A stretch of DNA of 64,000 nucleotides from contig NZ_JAUSZZ010000001.1 of NCBI RefSeq assembly GCF_030818075.1, forward strand, positions 1,302,001-1,366,000, read 5' to 3'. The translations under genes were made by a program, and so were the position numbers. Within the stretch, counting starts at the first letter, position 1; every line of letters begins with the position of its first letter. Source of the DNA: Microbacterium proteolyticum. Lineage in GTDB: Bacteria; Actinomycetota; Actinomycetes; Actinomycetales; Microbacteriaceae. Positions 8,268 through 17,782 of this stretch are shown piece after piece. The notes below the pieces were generated by a model. The model did no database searches. It saw only the letters and a list, made by a program, of their open reading frames with translations, and had not been told where the DNA came from.

Positions 8268-9278
8268 TCACCCCGTGCGTGTCGCCTGAAGGGGGAGATA
8301 GAGGCCGGCCCGCTCGGCGCGCACGGCCGCCAGCGCGCGCGAGGTGGCATCCAGCTTGAACAGGATGTGCTCGATGTGCGCCGCGACCGTGCGTGGAGAC
8401 ACCACGAGGGCGCGGGCGATCTCGGCGTTGGAGCACCCTTCGACGACGTGACCGAGAACCTCGAGCTCGCGCGGTGTCAGCCCGCGCAGCCGCGGGGCGG
8501 GGGAGAGGACCACGACTCCGCACGCCACCGCGTCGAGGTCCTTCTCGCACGCCAGTGCCGTGACGCGCACGAAACCGTCGGGCGCGTGCGGTGACCCGCG
8601 CGGCCACAGGAAGGTGGCGTAGTCGCGCCCCTCATCGAGTGCGTCACGGGCCGTCCCGACGAGCGTCGATTCGCCCGCGAAAAGGGGGTCGTCGGACAGA
8701 CCCGGCAGGCGCGCCACCCCGCGATCGGGCAGGAGGACCGCCCCGGCGGTCGCGCCGTCGACGAACACCACTGACGCGGCGAGCGATCGCAGCGGGTCGA
8801 TGCCCGACGCGAGTTTCGGCAGCAGCCGGGCGAGCCGCCGTCGGAGGCTCGGCGGCGGCGGGTCGTCGCGCCGGAACAGCACCGTCACGAACCCCACGTG
8901 CCGACCCCCGGCTCCGAACAGGGCGACCGACAGCGCTTCATGGAAGCCCGCGGGCAGCAGGCACTCCGCCCAGGTCTGCAGGTCTCTCACCGAGGAGGGC
9001 AAATCGGAGAGGCTGGTGGGCGGCCGATCCCGATCGGCGCCGGTCAGCTCGATGTCGCGCGCCATCTGCGGTCCGCTGAGGTAGCGCACGCTCGCCCCGT
9101 CGAGATCGGTGCTGGCGAGAGAGGTGTACCCCGAGCCATCCGGCTCCGCCAATGCCATCCATGCGCCGTCGAAGGGGATGTGATGGTGCAGCTCGTCCAG
9201 CATCGCCTGCGCCCGCTCGTGCACGGGACCAGGGCGCGCCGCGATCTCGGCGAGCAGCAGCGCACCATCTCGTGTCAC
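8268..9278 (-). CDS. LuxR-family transcriptional regulator with GAF-like sensor region
   Basis: The C-terminal 65 residues form a LuxR/GerE helix-turn-helix (LTPRELEVLGHVVEGCSNAE and following residues). The first 200 or so look like a GAF-type sensor (helical start, HHHIPFDGAWMAL, then beta-rich sequence). The ligand is unknown. The GTG at 9278 is preferred because GAGGGGG lies six bases upstream; an in-frame ATG at 9338 would add 20 low-complexity residues with no ribosome-binding site. It is divergent from the zinc dehydrogenase operon at 9491 and may regulate it. Confidence 0.82.
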   Translation of the reverse strand: MTRDGALLLAEIAARPGPVHERAQAMLDELHHHIPFDGAWMALAEPDGSGYTSLASTDLDGASVRYLSGPQMARDIELTGADRDRPPTSLSDLPSSVRDLQTWAECLLPAGFHEALSVALFGAGGRHVGFVTVLFRRDDPPPPSLRRRLARLLPKLASGIDPLRSLAASVVFVDGATAGAVLLPDRGVARLPGLSDDPLFAGESTLVGTARDALDEGRDYATFLWPRGSPHAPDGFVRVTALACEKDLDAVACGVVVLSPAPRLRGLTPRELEVLGHVVEGCSNAEIARALVVSPRTVAAHIEHILFKLDATSRALAAVRAERAGLYLPLQATRTG

Positions 9279-9490
9279 GGTCGGCCCCCTCGACTCTGCG
9301 GCAGTGGAACGTCGGCTCGCCGACGGCTGTCGCGTCATGGACTACCACGAGGGGCCGCGTTCTGACCACGGCCTGGCCGTCATCTCGCATGGGTCGATCT
9401 GCCGATGGTGCCCGCCCTCCCCGGGGAGTGACATGGAGGTGTCGCGTCGCTCTCACGGGCCGTGACGAGCACTCACAGAAGGAGACGAAC

Positions 9491-10642
9491 ATGAAAGCAG
9501 TCGTGTACGACGGGCCACGTCAGGTCTCGGTGAAAGACGTTCCGGACGCGCGTATCGAGCGCCCCACCGATGTGCTGGTGCGCATCACCACGACCAACAT
9601 CTGCGGCTCCGACCTCCACATGTACGAGGGGCGTACGAGCTTCGAGACCGGCAGGTGGTTCGGCCACGAGAACATGGGCGAGGTGATCGCGGTCGGCGAC
9701 GGCGTCGACAAGGTCCGGGTGGGAGACCACGTCGTGCTGCCCTTCAACGTCGCGTGCGGACACTGCAAGAACTGCGAGCGCGGGTTGACCAACTACTGTC
9801 TGACGGCGCAGCCGGTTCCGGAGTGGGCGGGTGCGGCATACGGGTTCGCCGACATGGGACCGTGGGCCGGTGGACAGGCCGAGCTGCTGCGCGTGCCGTG
9901 GGGGGACTTCAACTGTCTTCGTCTCGGAGAGGATGCCGAGGAGAAGTCCGCGGACTACGTGATGCTGGCCGACATCTTCCCCACCGGATATCACGCCACG
10001 GAGATGGCGGGGGTGAAGCCGGGGGATCAGACGGTGATCTACGGCGCGGGCCCGGTCGGCCTGATGGCGGCCCTCTCCGCCACCATCAAGGGCGCGAGCA
10101 AGGTGATGGTCGTGGACCGGCATCCGGATCGGCTGCGGCTGGCGGAGTCGATCGGCGCGATCGCCATCGACGACTCGAAGGTCGATCCCGTGCAGGCCGT
10201 GCTCGATCAGACGATGGGTCTCGGCGCCGACAACGGCTGCGAGTGCGTCGGCTATCAAGCGCACGACCCCGGCGGCGACGAGCAGCCGAACGTCACGCTC
10301 AACCGCCTCGTGCAGTCGGTGCGGTTCACCGGGCGGATCGGAACGGTCGGCGTGTTCGTGCCGCAGGATCCCGGCGCCTCGGATGAGCTGGCCAAGCAGG
10401 GGCAGATCCCCTTCGACATCGGCCTGCACTGGTTCAAGGGCCAGACGATGGGCACGGGGCAGGCACCGGTGAAGAAGTACAACCGGCGGCTGCGCGACCT
10501 CATCGCCGCGGGCAAGGCGAACCCTTCTTTCATCGTCAGCCACGAGTTGGCGCTCGACGAGGCGCCCGACGCCTACGAGCACTTCGACAACCGCGACGAC
10601 GGCTGGACCAAGGTCGTCCTCAAGCCCGGAAAGGCGGCGTGA
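9491..10642 (+). CDS. Zinc-dependent alcohol/formaldehyde dehydrogenase
   Basis: This 383-residue medium-chain dehydrogenase has catalytic zinc ligands Cys38, His59 and Glu60, structural zinc cysteines 89, 92, 95 and 103, and a Rossmann GAGPVG motif. The insert and length match glutathione-independent formaldehyde dehydrogenase-like proteins; the true substrate is unknown. A strong AAGGAG site precedes the ATG. It opens a coupled three-gene operon with a small membrane protein and a second zinc dehydrogenase, divergent from a LuxR regulator. A third paralog is at 33370. Confidence 0.9.
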   Translation: MKAVVYDGPRQVSVKDVPDARIERPTDVLVRITTTNICGSDLHMYEGRTSFETGRWFGHENMGEVIAVGDGVDKVRVGDHVVLPFNVACGHCKNCERGLTNYCLTAQPVPEWAGAAYGFADMGPWAGGQAELLRVPWGDFNCLRLGEDAEEKSADYVMLADIFPTGYHATEMAGVKPGDQTVIYGAGPVGLMAALSATIKGASKVMVVDRHPDRLRLAESIGAIAIDDSKVDPVQAVLDQTMGLGADNGCECVGYQAHDPGGDEQPNVTLNRLVQSVRFTGRIGTVGVFVPQDPGASDELAKQGQIPFDIGLHWFKGQTMGTGQAPVKKYNRRLRDLIAAGKANPSFIVSHELALDEAPDAYEHFDNRDDGWTKVVLKPGKAA

Positions 10643-11106
10643 CGATGGCCGGCAAAGCGGCTGCCGCCGTCGGAATCGGCGTCGCAGGCGTCGCGGCGGG
10701 CCTGGTCGCCCGCACCCTCGTGAAGAAGGAGCGCGAGTCGGATGGAGACGGTGCCCACCCGGAGGGGTGGAAAGCGGTCACCATCCTCGGGGACGCGGCG
10801 GAGTTCTCTCGCGGAGGGTACCCGGAGCCTCTCCAGAGGCTGGCGGGCGGGCTGGAGATCCGCGTCGAACCCGCACCGGGCGACAAGGGCTTCGAGGTGC
10901 ACGCCCGTGTGCGCGAGGGGGCGCAGCTCGAGGGGGATGACCCGGCGCGGGCCTTGCGGGAGGCGCTGCGCGACGCGAAGCAGGTGTTCGAAACAGGCGA
11001 GATCCTGCGTGCGACGCCGCGACCGCACGGGGAACGCCCGCCGACTCTGCTCGGCGGCGCGGTCGACAAGGCCGAGGACGAAGCGAAGGGCGAGGGTGTG
11101 CTGTGA
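10639..11106 (+). CDS. Small membrane-anchored protein of unknown function
   Basis: This 155-residue protein has one N-terminal membrane segment (residues about 4-26, KAAAAVGIGVAGVAAGLVAR) followed by a soluble domain with PEPLQRLAGGLEIRVEPAPGD and a charged tail. Similar proteins seem to accompany zinc dehydrogenases in other actinobacteria, but this is memory, not a search. The tail resembles the ETGE-containing end of some SRPBCC proteins. It overlaps both neighbours by 4 bp, so it is translated with the two dehydrogenases. The start may be the GTG at 10639 or the ATG at 10645. No function is assigned. Confidence 0.75.
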   Translation: MTMAGKAAAAVGIGVAGVAAGLVARTLVKKERESDGDGAHPEGWKAVTILGDAAEFSRGGYPEPLQRLAGGLEIRVEPAPGDKGFEVHARVREGAQLEGDDPARALREALRDAKQVFETGEILRATPRPHGERPPTLLGGAVDKAEDEAKGEGVL

Positions 11107-12272
11107 GAGCGCTGTGTTGGACCGGAGTGAACGAGCTCTCGGTCGAGAACGTCGACGACCCCGGCATCCTGAATGCGCAGGATGCGATCGTCAAGGTGAC
11201 CCTCAGCACGAGCTGCGGGTCAGACCTTCACCTGCTCGGCGGATACGTGCCCACCATGCGCGCCGGCGACGTGCTGGGGCACGAATTCATCGGCGAGATC
11301 GTCGAGGTCGGATCCTCCGTCACGAAGCACAAGGTGGGCGACCGCGTGGTCGTCTGTTCGTTCATCAGCTGCGGACAGTGCTGGTACTGCCGCAACGATC
11401 TGTTCTCGCTGTGCGACAACGGCAATCCGAACGCAGGGATCCCCGAGATGCTGTGGGGCCAGGCTCCCGGAGGGTGCTACGGCTACTCGCACGCGCTCGG
11501 CGGGTGGGCGGGCAGCCACGCGGAGTACATCCGCGTGCCCTACGCCGACCAGGGCGCCTTCCCCGTCCCGGACGGCCTGAGCGACGAGCGTGCTCTCTTC
11601 GCTTCGGATGCCGCTCCCACGGGGTGGATGGGAGCCGACCTCGGCGGCGTGAAGCCCGGCGACACCGTCGCCGTGTGGGGAGCGGGCGGCGTGGGCCAGA
11701 TGGCGGCGCGCGCCTCCCTGCTCCTCGGCGCGGAACGGGTCATCGTGATCGACCGGTTCCAGGAACGGCTGACCCAGGTCGAGCAGGTGATCGGCGCCGA
11801 GACGATGAACTACGAGACCAGCGAGGTCACCGCCGAGCTGCGGGAGCTCACGGGCGGACGCGGGCCGGATGTCTGCATCGAGGCGGTGGGGATGGAGGCC
11901 CATCGCGACGGACCCGACTTCGCCTTCGATCAGATCAAGCAGCAGCTGCGGCTGCAGACCGACCGGCCGACGGCCGTGCGGGAGGCGATCTTCGCCGCGC
12001 GCAAGGGTGGCAGCGTGTTCGTGCTCGGCGTCTTCGGCGGCTTCGTCGACAAGTTCCCGCTGGGCGCGGTCATGAACAAGGGGCTGACCCTCCGGTCGGC
12101 CCAGCAGCACGGGCATCGCTACATCCCGATGCTCCTGGAACGGATGGCGAACGACGAGATCCGCACCGAGCACCTCGCAACGCACGTCATGCCGCTCGAG
12201 GAGGGGCCGCAGGGCTACGCCATGTTCAAGAAGAAGACCGACGGATGCGTGAGGGCGGTGTTCCGGCCCTGA
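11103..12272 (+). CDS. Zinc-dependent alcohol dehydrogenase
   Basis: This 389-residue medium-chain dehydrogenase has Cys38, His60 and Glu61 for catalytic zinc and Cys90, 93, 96 and 104 for structural zinc, plus GAGGVG for NAD(P) binding. It is related to, but clearly divergent from, the dehydrogenase at 9491. The GTG start overlaps the preceding stop. It ends its operon and is followed by hairpins, one a strong terminator candidate (12367-12402). The substrate is unknown. Confidence 0.9.
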   Translation: MRALCWTGVNELSVENVDDPGILNAQDAIVKVTLSTSCGSDLHLLGGYVPTMRAGDVLGHEFIGEIVEVGSSVTKHKVGDRVVVCSFISCGQCWYCRNDLFSLCDNGNPNAGIPEMLWGQAPGGCYGYSHALGGWAGSHAEYIRVPYADQGAFPVPDGLSDERALFASDAAPTGWMGADLGGVKPGDTVAVWGAGGVGQMAARASLLLGAERVIVIDRFQERLTQVEQVIGAETMNYETSEVTAELRELTGGRGPDVCIEAVGMEAHRDGPDFAFDQIKQQLRLQTDRPTAVREAIFAARKGGSVFVLGVFGGFVDKFPLGAVMNKGLTLRSAQQHGHRYIPMLLERMANDEIRTEHLATHVMPLEEGPQGYAMFKKKTDGCVRAVFRP

Positions 12273-12602
12273 CCCATCTCGGTCGCTTGCTTTCGCGGCG
12301 ATGACGACGCCTCGACCGCCCTCACGGGCGGCCGCTCACCCACTCGGTCGCTCCCGCAACCATGATGACGCCCCGACCGCCCTCACGGGCGGCCGGGGCG
12401 TCGGTCGTCCGTCAGGGGGATGGACACCCGCGGAGAGGAATGGTCCGCACTCGGCCCTGCCGGTCCCCGGGCATTTCCGGCACGTCATGTGGCCCCAAGT
12501 TGACGCCCTCGGCGATGAGTCCCCGCGCGCGCGATCGGTGGGAGGAGACTATCCCGACTCACGGCGGGCGTACCCGGTGCCCGCATGCCTGGAGGATGCC
12601 CG
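12273..12602. other. Intergenic region with hairpin block and surface-protein promoter area
   Basis: This 330-bp gap holds two GC-rich hairpins (12313-12334 and 12367-12402) within a block of about 105 bp that recurs after the surface-protein gene at 16317-16415. The rest, about 12405-12600, contains no convincing gene and should hold the promoter of the surface protein. Confidence 0.65.
12367..12402. terminator. Strong intrinsic-terminator-like hairpin
   Basis: Arms of 16 bases (12367-12382 and 12387-12402) pair at 15 of 16 positions around a TCAC loop. There is no U tract, as is usual in actinobacteria. It lies just after the zinc dehydrogenase operon. Confidence 0.75.
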
Positions 12603-15600
12603 ATGAACCTACGGCGCCGCACTGCCGTCCCCGCGATCCTGGTGACCGTCGCCGCCCTGCTGCTCGGTCCCGCTCTGCCCGCGCAGGCGGTCGATCCCGT
12701 GCTCACCTACTCCATGACGACGACCGATCAGTCCTCCCCTCCCGTACCCGTGTCGACGGTGCCGAGCGGCACCTCGGTCAGCTACCTGTTGGCGATCCAG
12801 TGCTCGGGAACCGCCGCGTGTCAGAACGTCTCGATCGACTTGTCGAGTCAGCTCGTCGGCGGAGGGCAGGCCGCCTATGCGAGCTGGACCTCGCCCGTGG
12901 GGATCGCCGCCACCCTGACCCCGACCCCCGGCGGGGCGAGGATCGACTTCCAAGCGCCTTTGCCGGTCGGCTTCGCCCAGACCTTCCCCGTCACTTTCAG
13001 CACCCGGAACTGGACGACGCTCGACGGGACCGTCCTCGATATGACCGGTCACGCGTCCGGTTCGAATGTCGCGTCTCCTCCGGATGTCACACGAAACGTC
13101 ACGCTCACGGCGCAGAGGATGTCGTACTCGATCGACAAGCACCCCGTCACCGGGTATCCGGCGTACGCCGGAGGGCCCGACTTCTCCTACGACGTCTGGC
13201 TCCGGGGCGATCCCTCTCTCAGCGGCGCGTGCGCCGTCAACTCGTCGAGTCCTGCGGGTGGCCTCCGTCTGCACGACTTCACCCTCTCGGACACCCTTCC
13301 GCCGGGGGCGCAGTTCGTCTCCGCGTCCGCGTACACCTCCAACGACACCATTCCGGCGCCCACCTTCAACGCAGCGACGAACACGGTCACCGCAACGTTC
13401 TCCAGCATCCACGAGCGCGCCCAATGCGGTCACATCGACGGGGGCGCGTATCCCACGGGCATGCGCGTCACCGTGCGCTGGCCCGCCTCCGCTGCGCCGT
13501 CGGGGACGCCGCCGGTCACGATCACGAACACCGCCGAGGCGGTCGGAACGTACGTCGACGGCTCCCCGCTCCGAGTGCAGGGGTCGACGCAGCACCAGCT
13601 CCAGTCCTTCCAGGCCCGCGCTCAGGGCGTCTTCTCCAAGGGATTGGAGAGGGGCAACCCCGGGGACTCGTTCACCTACCCGAACTACACCGGTTGGAGA
13701 TTGTCCTACGGCAACGACGCCTCCTCGACCGTGCCGGTGACGACCGCGCAGATCACAGATCCCGCGCAACCGAACGAGGTCGACAGCATCACCTTCGATG
13801 CGGCGTCCCAGGGAACCTTCGAGTGGACGGCATCGGACGGTTCGACGGGGACCGCGGCGCTCCCCTCCACGTTCCACACGTCGGCGCTCCCCGCCGGCAC
13901 CCGGCTGGCGAGCTTCCGTATCACCGATACGGCGGCCATTGCGCCGGGGGTTAGCAGACTGGTCGTGGTGACCATCAAGGCGACGACGACCGCCGACATC
14001 GGTCGAACCTTCGAGAATTGCGCGAGCGCACGGCTCTCCTTCGCGGGCGGAGTCGCCGATCAGACACCCGGTCCCGTCTGCCCCACGTGGCGCCAGACCG
14101 CGGCCGTACCGATGGTGTGGGTCGGCAATCTGCTCTCGCACGACGCCCTCGGCGGGGCGGTCGCCGCCGGGCAGGTCGTTCGTTTCCACGCCGCCGTACA
14201 GGGTGACGGGACGGCGGCCGCGCTGCACCCCCAGATGACGGTCTGCGTTCCCGCCGGCTGGACGATCGATCCGGCGTCGTTCCAGGCGGTCGACGCCGCC
14301 TCCGCCGGCTTCACCGCCGGCGCACCCTTCGCCACCGCGGGCAAGACGTGCACCACTCTCACGTGGCCGTCTTCCGTCGCCCTGACCGGTGGCTCGCGGG
14401 TTCAGGTGGACTTCTCCGCTTCCGCCAACGCGGCGGCGCCGAGCGGGCAGAACACCTTCGGGTTGTTCGGCGGCGATTCCGCGCTGACGCTCGGTCCGGC
14501 GAGCATCTCCGCGGGGGCGCCGCCGTGGGGGCACCCCGACGCCGATGACGTCGACGGCGACGGCGACACGACCGAATACCTCGCTGACACCACTGACTCC
14601 GTCGCCGTCGGCGACAGCTTCTATGTGGCCGTGGTGAAGTCCGCACAACGGACTGACGGAAGCTATGCCGCCGATCCCCGCACGGCTCCCGCGATGCTCT
14701 CGCCCGGCGCGACCGCTGCCGACTTCCGCATCCGGGCCTCCAACGAAGGCAACACCGCGGTGTCGGGCCTCGTCGTTTACGACGTCCTCCCGTACGCGGG
14801 CGACAAGGGCACCTCGGCCGCGCTGGCCGGCGTCGACCGCGGCTCGCAGGTCGACGCGATTCTGCGCACGCCCCTCGTGGCGCCGGCCGGTGTCACCATC
14901 GCCTACTCCGCGTCCACCAATCCCTGTCGTCCGCAGGTGGCGACGGCGGCATCCTGCGTCAACGATTGGTCCGCGACCGTCCCGCCTGCCGGTGCTCGAG
15001 CCGTTCGCGCCACGTATGCGGGTTCGTTGGCACCCTCCGCCGCCTTCACCCTCGACTTCACCGTCGACCTCTCGGCGGGTCAGGCCGGTCAGGTCGCGTG
15101 CAACTCGGTGGCCTCGTCGACCGATCAGACGCTCGCGACCGAACCGAGCCCGGCGTGCGTCCGCCTCCACCCGGTCGGATCGCTGACGGTGCGCAAGACG
15201 CTGGCGGGTGCCGGGGTCGACGAATTCGCCGCCGACGCGTTCCGGTTCACCATCCGATGCACCCTGGCGGGACGGACCGTGCTCGACGAGCGACTCCGGC
15301 TCGACCGTCAGGGCGGCGTCAAGGTACTCACCAGCGCGCCGTACACGGGCATCCCCGTGGGCAGCGACTGCATCGTCACTGAAACCGACGCAGGGGGAGC
15401 GGATCAGATGCCGGCTCCCGTGGCCATCAGGATTGTCGAGGATCAGACCGTGACGGCCGATCTGACCAACCGGTTCAGCGCGGCCACGCTCACGGTGGCG
15501 AAGGCGGTGGACGGTCCGGGTGCGTCGCTGGTCGCGGCGACCGCTCGGGAGTACGCGCTGGATGTCACGTGCCAGCTCGACGATGGCGGAACCATCGTCA

Positions 15601-16283
15601 CGCTGTTCTCCGGCGTGGTGAACGTTCCGGCGAGCGCGCGTCGCACCGTGGAGGTGAACGGTGTGCCGTTGGTCTTGCCGCTGGGTGCACGCTGCTTCGC
15701 CGTCGAGACTGATCGCGGGTACGCCGCGAAATCCACCGTCGACCACGGTTCTTTCGCCGACGGCGCCATCGTCACCAGGGGCGTGGATGACGCGCCGCAA
15801 GAGCTGATGATCACCGCGACGAATACTTTCGAGGCGGCCTCGTTCGTCGTGTCGAAGGAGGTCACCGGCGGCGGTCCCGCCGGACCCTACTCCTTCGCGA
15901 CCGAGTGCACCGTCAACGGAGTCCCGTACCCGCTGGCCGATGCCGACCGTTCATACCGCCTGCGTGCCGGTGAGAACCGTCGGATCACCGTCACGCCGGG
16001 AGCGGTGTGCGTCACTCGGGAGGCCGCGCAGCCGGTGGGAGCCCGTGTGCAGATCACCGATTCGACGGGCGACGTGACCGACGGCTCCGTCACCGTGGTC
16101 GGCGATGACGGGTTCGTCCGCGTGGTCAACGCCTTCACGCTCGCGGGGTCCGCCACGGCTCCCTTCGGCGGGGTCCTCGCTCTCACGGGGACGGGTGGCC
16201 CGGTCGGCGGGGCGATGGGTGTCGCCCTGCTCCTCGCGGGTGCGGCGTTCATCGTCGTCCGCCGACGACAGCGTCGCGGCTGA
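12603..16283 (+). CDS. Large cell-wall-anchored surface protein with DUF5979-like repeats
   Basis: This 1226-residue secreted protein starts with a signal peptide ending near LPAQAVD. A long beta-rich region resembling DUF11/adhesin modules follows, then three DUF5979-like repeats at about residues 861-950, 962-1060 and 1081-1175 (each opens with LTVRK-, LTVAK- or FVVSK-like strands and contains a conserved CxVTE/CFAVE/CVTRE segment). It ends in LALTG (1192-1196), a hydrophobic helix and RRRQRRG, a LAxTG-type sorting signal for a class E-like sortase. No sortase is in the window. The ATG at 12603 follows TGGAGGA. Likely an adhesin or pilin-like wall protein. Confidence 0.85.
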   Translation: MNLRRRTAVPAILVTVAALLLGPALPAQAVDPVLTYSMTTTDQSSPPVPVSTVPSGTSVSYLLAIQCSGTAACQNVSIDLSSQLVGGGQAAYASWTSPVGIAATLTPTPGGARIDFQAPLPVGFAQTFPVTFSTRNWTTLDGTVLDMTGHASGSNVASPPDVTRNVTLTAQRMSYSIDKHPVTGYPAYAGGPDFSYDVWLRGDPSLSGACAVNSSSPAGGLRLHDFTLSDTLPPGAQFVSASAYTSNDTIPAPTFNAATNTVTATFSSIHERAQCGHIDGGAYPTGMRVTVRWPASAAPSGTPPVTITNTAEAVGTYVDGSPLRVQGSTQHQLQSFQARAQGVFSKGLERGNPGDSFTYPNYTGWRLSYGNDASSTVPVTTAQITDPAQPNEVDSITFDAASQGTFEWTASDGSTGTAALPSTFHTSALPAGTRLASFRITDTAAIAPGVSRLVVVTIKATTTADIGRTFENCASARLSFAGGVADQTPGPVCPTWRQTAAVPMVWVGNLLSHDALGGAVAAGQVVRFHAAVQGDGTAAALHPQMTVCVPAGWTIDPASFQAVDAASAGFTAGAPFATAGKTCTTLTWPSSVALTGGSRVQVDFSASANAAAPSGQNTFGLFGGDSALTLGPASISAGAPPWGHPDADDVDGDGDTTEYLADTTDSVAVGDSFYVAVVKSAQRTDGSYAADPRTAPAMLSPGATAADFRIRASNEGNTAVSGLVVYDVLPYAGDKGTSAALAGVDRGSQVDAILRTPLVAPAGVTIAYSASTNPCRPQVATAASCVNDWSATVPPAGARAVRATYAGSLAPSAAFTLDFTVDLSAGQAGQVACNSVASSTDQTLATEPSPACVRLHPVGSLTVRKTLAGAGVDEFAADAFRFTIRCTLAGRTVLDERLRLDRQGGVKVLTSAPYTGIPVGSDCIVTETDAGGADQMPAPVAIRIVEDQTVTADLTNRFSAATLTVAKAVDGPGASLVAATAREYALDVTCQLDDGGTIVTLFSGVVNVPASARRTVEVNGVPLVLPLGARCFAVETDRGYAAKSTVDHGSFADGAIVTRGVDDAPQELMITATNTFEAASFVVSKEVTGGGPAGPYSFATECTVNGVPYPLADADRSYRLRAGENRRITVTPGAVCVTREAAQPVGARVQITDSTGDVTDGSVTVVGDDGFVRVVNAFTLAGSATAPFGGVLALTGTGGPVGGAMGVALLLAGAAFIVVRRRQRRG

Positions 16284-16379
16284 CCCCCTGAGGAGAGCGC
16301 CGCTCCCGCCGCCGTGACGACGCCCCGACCGCCCTCATGGGCGGCCGGGCACCCACTCGGCCGCTTCCGCGGCCATGAT

Positions 16380-16415
16380 GAAGCCCCGACCGCCCTCACG
16401 GGCGGCCGGGGCTTC
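16380..16415. terminator. Bidirectional terminator-like hairpin
   Basis: Arms 16380-16395 and 16400-16415 pair at 15 of 16 positions around TCAC. It lies between convergent genes. The stem matches the hairpin at 12367-12402 except for a compensated pair (GACGCCCC/GGGGCGTC there, GAAGCCCC/GGGGCTTC here). Confidence 0.8.
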
Positions 16416-16436
16416 GTGCACCCGGGGGGAGGTGCG

Positions 16437-17561
16437 TCAGCTGGTGAGGAGACGCAAGCCGTAGGTCTGCAGGATCTCGTTCACCGGCTGGAAATAGGTC
16501 GTGCCGCCCGACGTGCAGTCGCCCGAGCCGCCGGAGGTGACACCCTGCGCCTGGTTTCCGGCGAGCAGCGAGCCGCCGGAGTCACCGGGCTCGGCGCACA
16601 CGCTGGTGCGGATGAGGCCCGAGACCGTGCCCTGCGGGTAGCGCACCGTGGAGTTGTATCCCTGGATCCGGCCGCAGTGCCATCCGGTCGTCGAGCCCGA
16701 GCGGCAGACGGTCGCGCCGACGGCGGCCTGAGTCGAGCCCTTCACGGCGACGGCGCCGCCGGAGTAGTTCATGACCTCGCCCACCGGGGTGTGGTTGGGG
16801 GTGGCGACCCAGGCGTAGTCGTTACCGGGGAAGGACGACCCGCGGAAGGTGCCGTAGGTGGTGCTGTCACCGGTCACGCCGCAGTGGCCGGCGGTGACGA
16901 AGCCGCCCTGCACGGCGAAGCCGACGGAGCAGCGGCTGGAGTTGTTGATGAGGTACGACATGCCACCGCGGATGGTCGCGAACGTGTCGGGGGCCTCCAC
17001 GCCGGTCTGCAGGCGCACGGCGTCGGCGGGGGCGCCGAGCGAGGCGACGAACTCGCTCGCCGACTGCTCACCGCCGGCGACGACGTCGACGACGACGTCG
17101 TTCGCGGCGATGTCGATCCACCAGGAGGGGATCGCGTCGGGAACGGCGCTCGCGGCGATCTGCGCGGCGATGGCCTCGAGGTCGGCGAGCGGGTGATCGA
17201 CCGCCACCGGCACAGCGCCCGCCTCGGCGGCCGCATCCAGGGCCGCGTCGGTGGTCGCCGCGGCGTACACGGTGCGTGTCGACTCGTCGAGCCAGGTGCC
17301 GGCGAAGGCGTCGCCGGTGGCGTCGGCGACACCGTCGGCCGTCGCGACCGCGTCGGCCTGGAAACGCAAGACCTCTTCGGCGCCCGAGACGTCGGTGCCG
17401 AGGTCGGTCGCCATCGCCTCGAGCAGCTGCGCGTCGACGCCGTCGACGGCCGCGTCCGGGGACGATGTCGGGGTCTGCGCCAGCGCGGGAGCGGCGGCAG
17501 CGGTGGTCAAGAACAGGCCGAGGGCGGCAGCGCCGACGACCGTCTTCGAGAAACGGTTCAC
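16437..17561 (-). CDS. Secreted S1-family serine protease with pro-region (streptogrisin/alpha-lytic type)
   Basis: This 374-residue preproprotein has a signal peptide (to about ALAQT, residue 30), an alanine-rich pro-region to about residue 195, and a chymotrypsin-fold domain. The triad is His226 (TAGHCG), Asp248 (NDYAWV) and Ser328 (EPGDSGGS). Six cysteines fit three disulfides (211-227, 286-296, 322-349). Such enzymes are exported and self-processed. The GTG at 17561 gives a clean signal peptide and has GGAAGG ten bases upstream; an in-frame ATG at 17579 has no ribosome-binding site. It is convergent with the surface-protein gene. Confidence 0.9.
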   Translation of the reverse strand: MNRFSKTVVGAAALGLFLTTAAAAPALAQTPTSSPDAAVDGVDAQLLEAMATDLGTDVSGAEEVLRFQADAVATADGVADATGDAFAGTWLDESTRTVYAAATTDAALDAAAEAGAVPVAVDHPLADLEAIAAQIAASAVPDAIPSWWIDIAANDVVVDVVAGGEQSASEFVASLGAPADAVRLQTGVEAPDTFATIRGGMSYLINNSSRCSVGFAVQGGFVTAGHCGVTGDSTTYGTFRGSSFPGNDYAWVATPNHTPVGEVMNYSGGAVAVKGSTQAAVGATVCRSGSTTGWHCGRIQGYNSTVRYPQGTVSGLIRTSVCAEPGDSGGSLLAGNQAQGVTSGGSGDCTSGGTTYFQPVNEILQTYGLRLLTS

Positions 17562-17769
17562 GTTGGAGTGACCTTCCATCCAGGGGGGATAAATGGCGGG
17601 GTACCCGGGGACATATAAACACGGGGCAGACGGAAAGCGAAGAAATTCCTCCGAATTCCTGGTGCGAGTACAAAAAGTGTCGGCCATTCGGGGGACAAAC
17701 ACGGCTCCTCCCTGCGCACTGATCCTCGAATCGTGCGGCGGGCCGCCGAGGCACGGCGCGCGGGGTGCT

Positions 17770-17775
17770 TAGGCT
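17770..17775 (+). promoter_or_regulatory. -10 element of leaderless PutA-like gene
   Basis: TAGGCT ends seven bases before the ATG at 17783, consistent with transcription starting at the start codon. Confidence 0.5.
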
Positions 17776-17782
17776 GACGGGC

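Noticed and set aside
12609..15800. A 1063-codon antisense open frame over the surface-protein gene.
   Set aside because: It is a GC-bias shadow: Arg/Gly-rich, no domain, while the plus strand encodes a signal peptide, repeats and a sorting signal.
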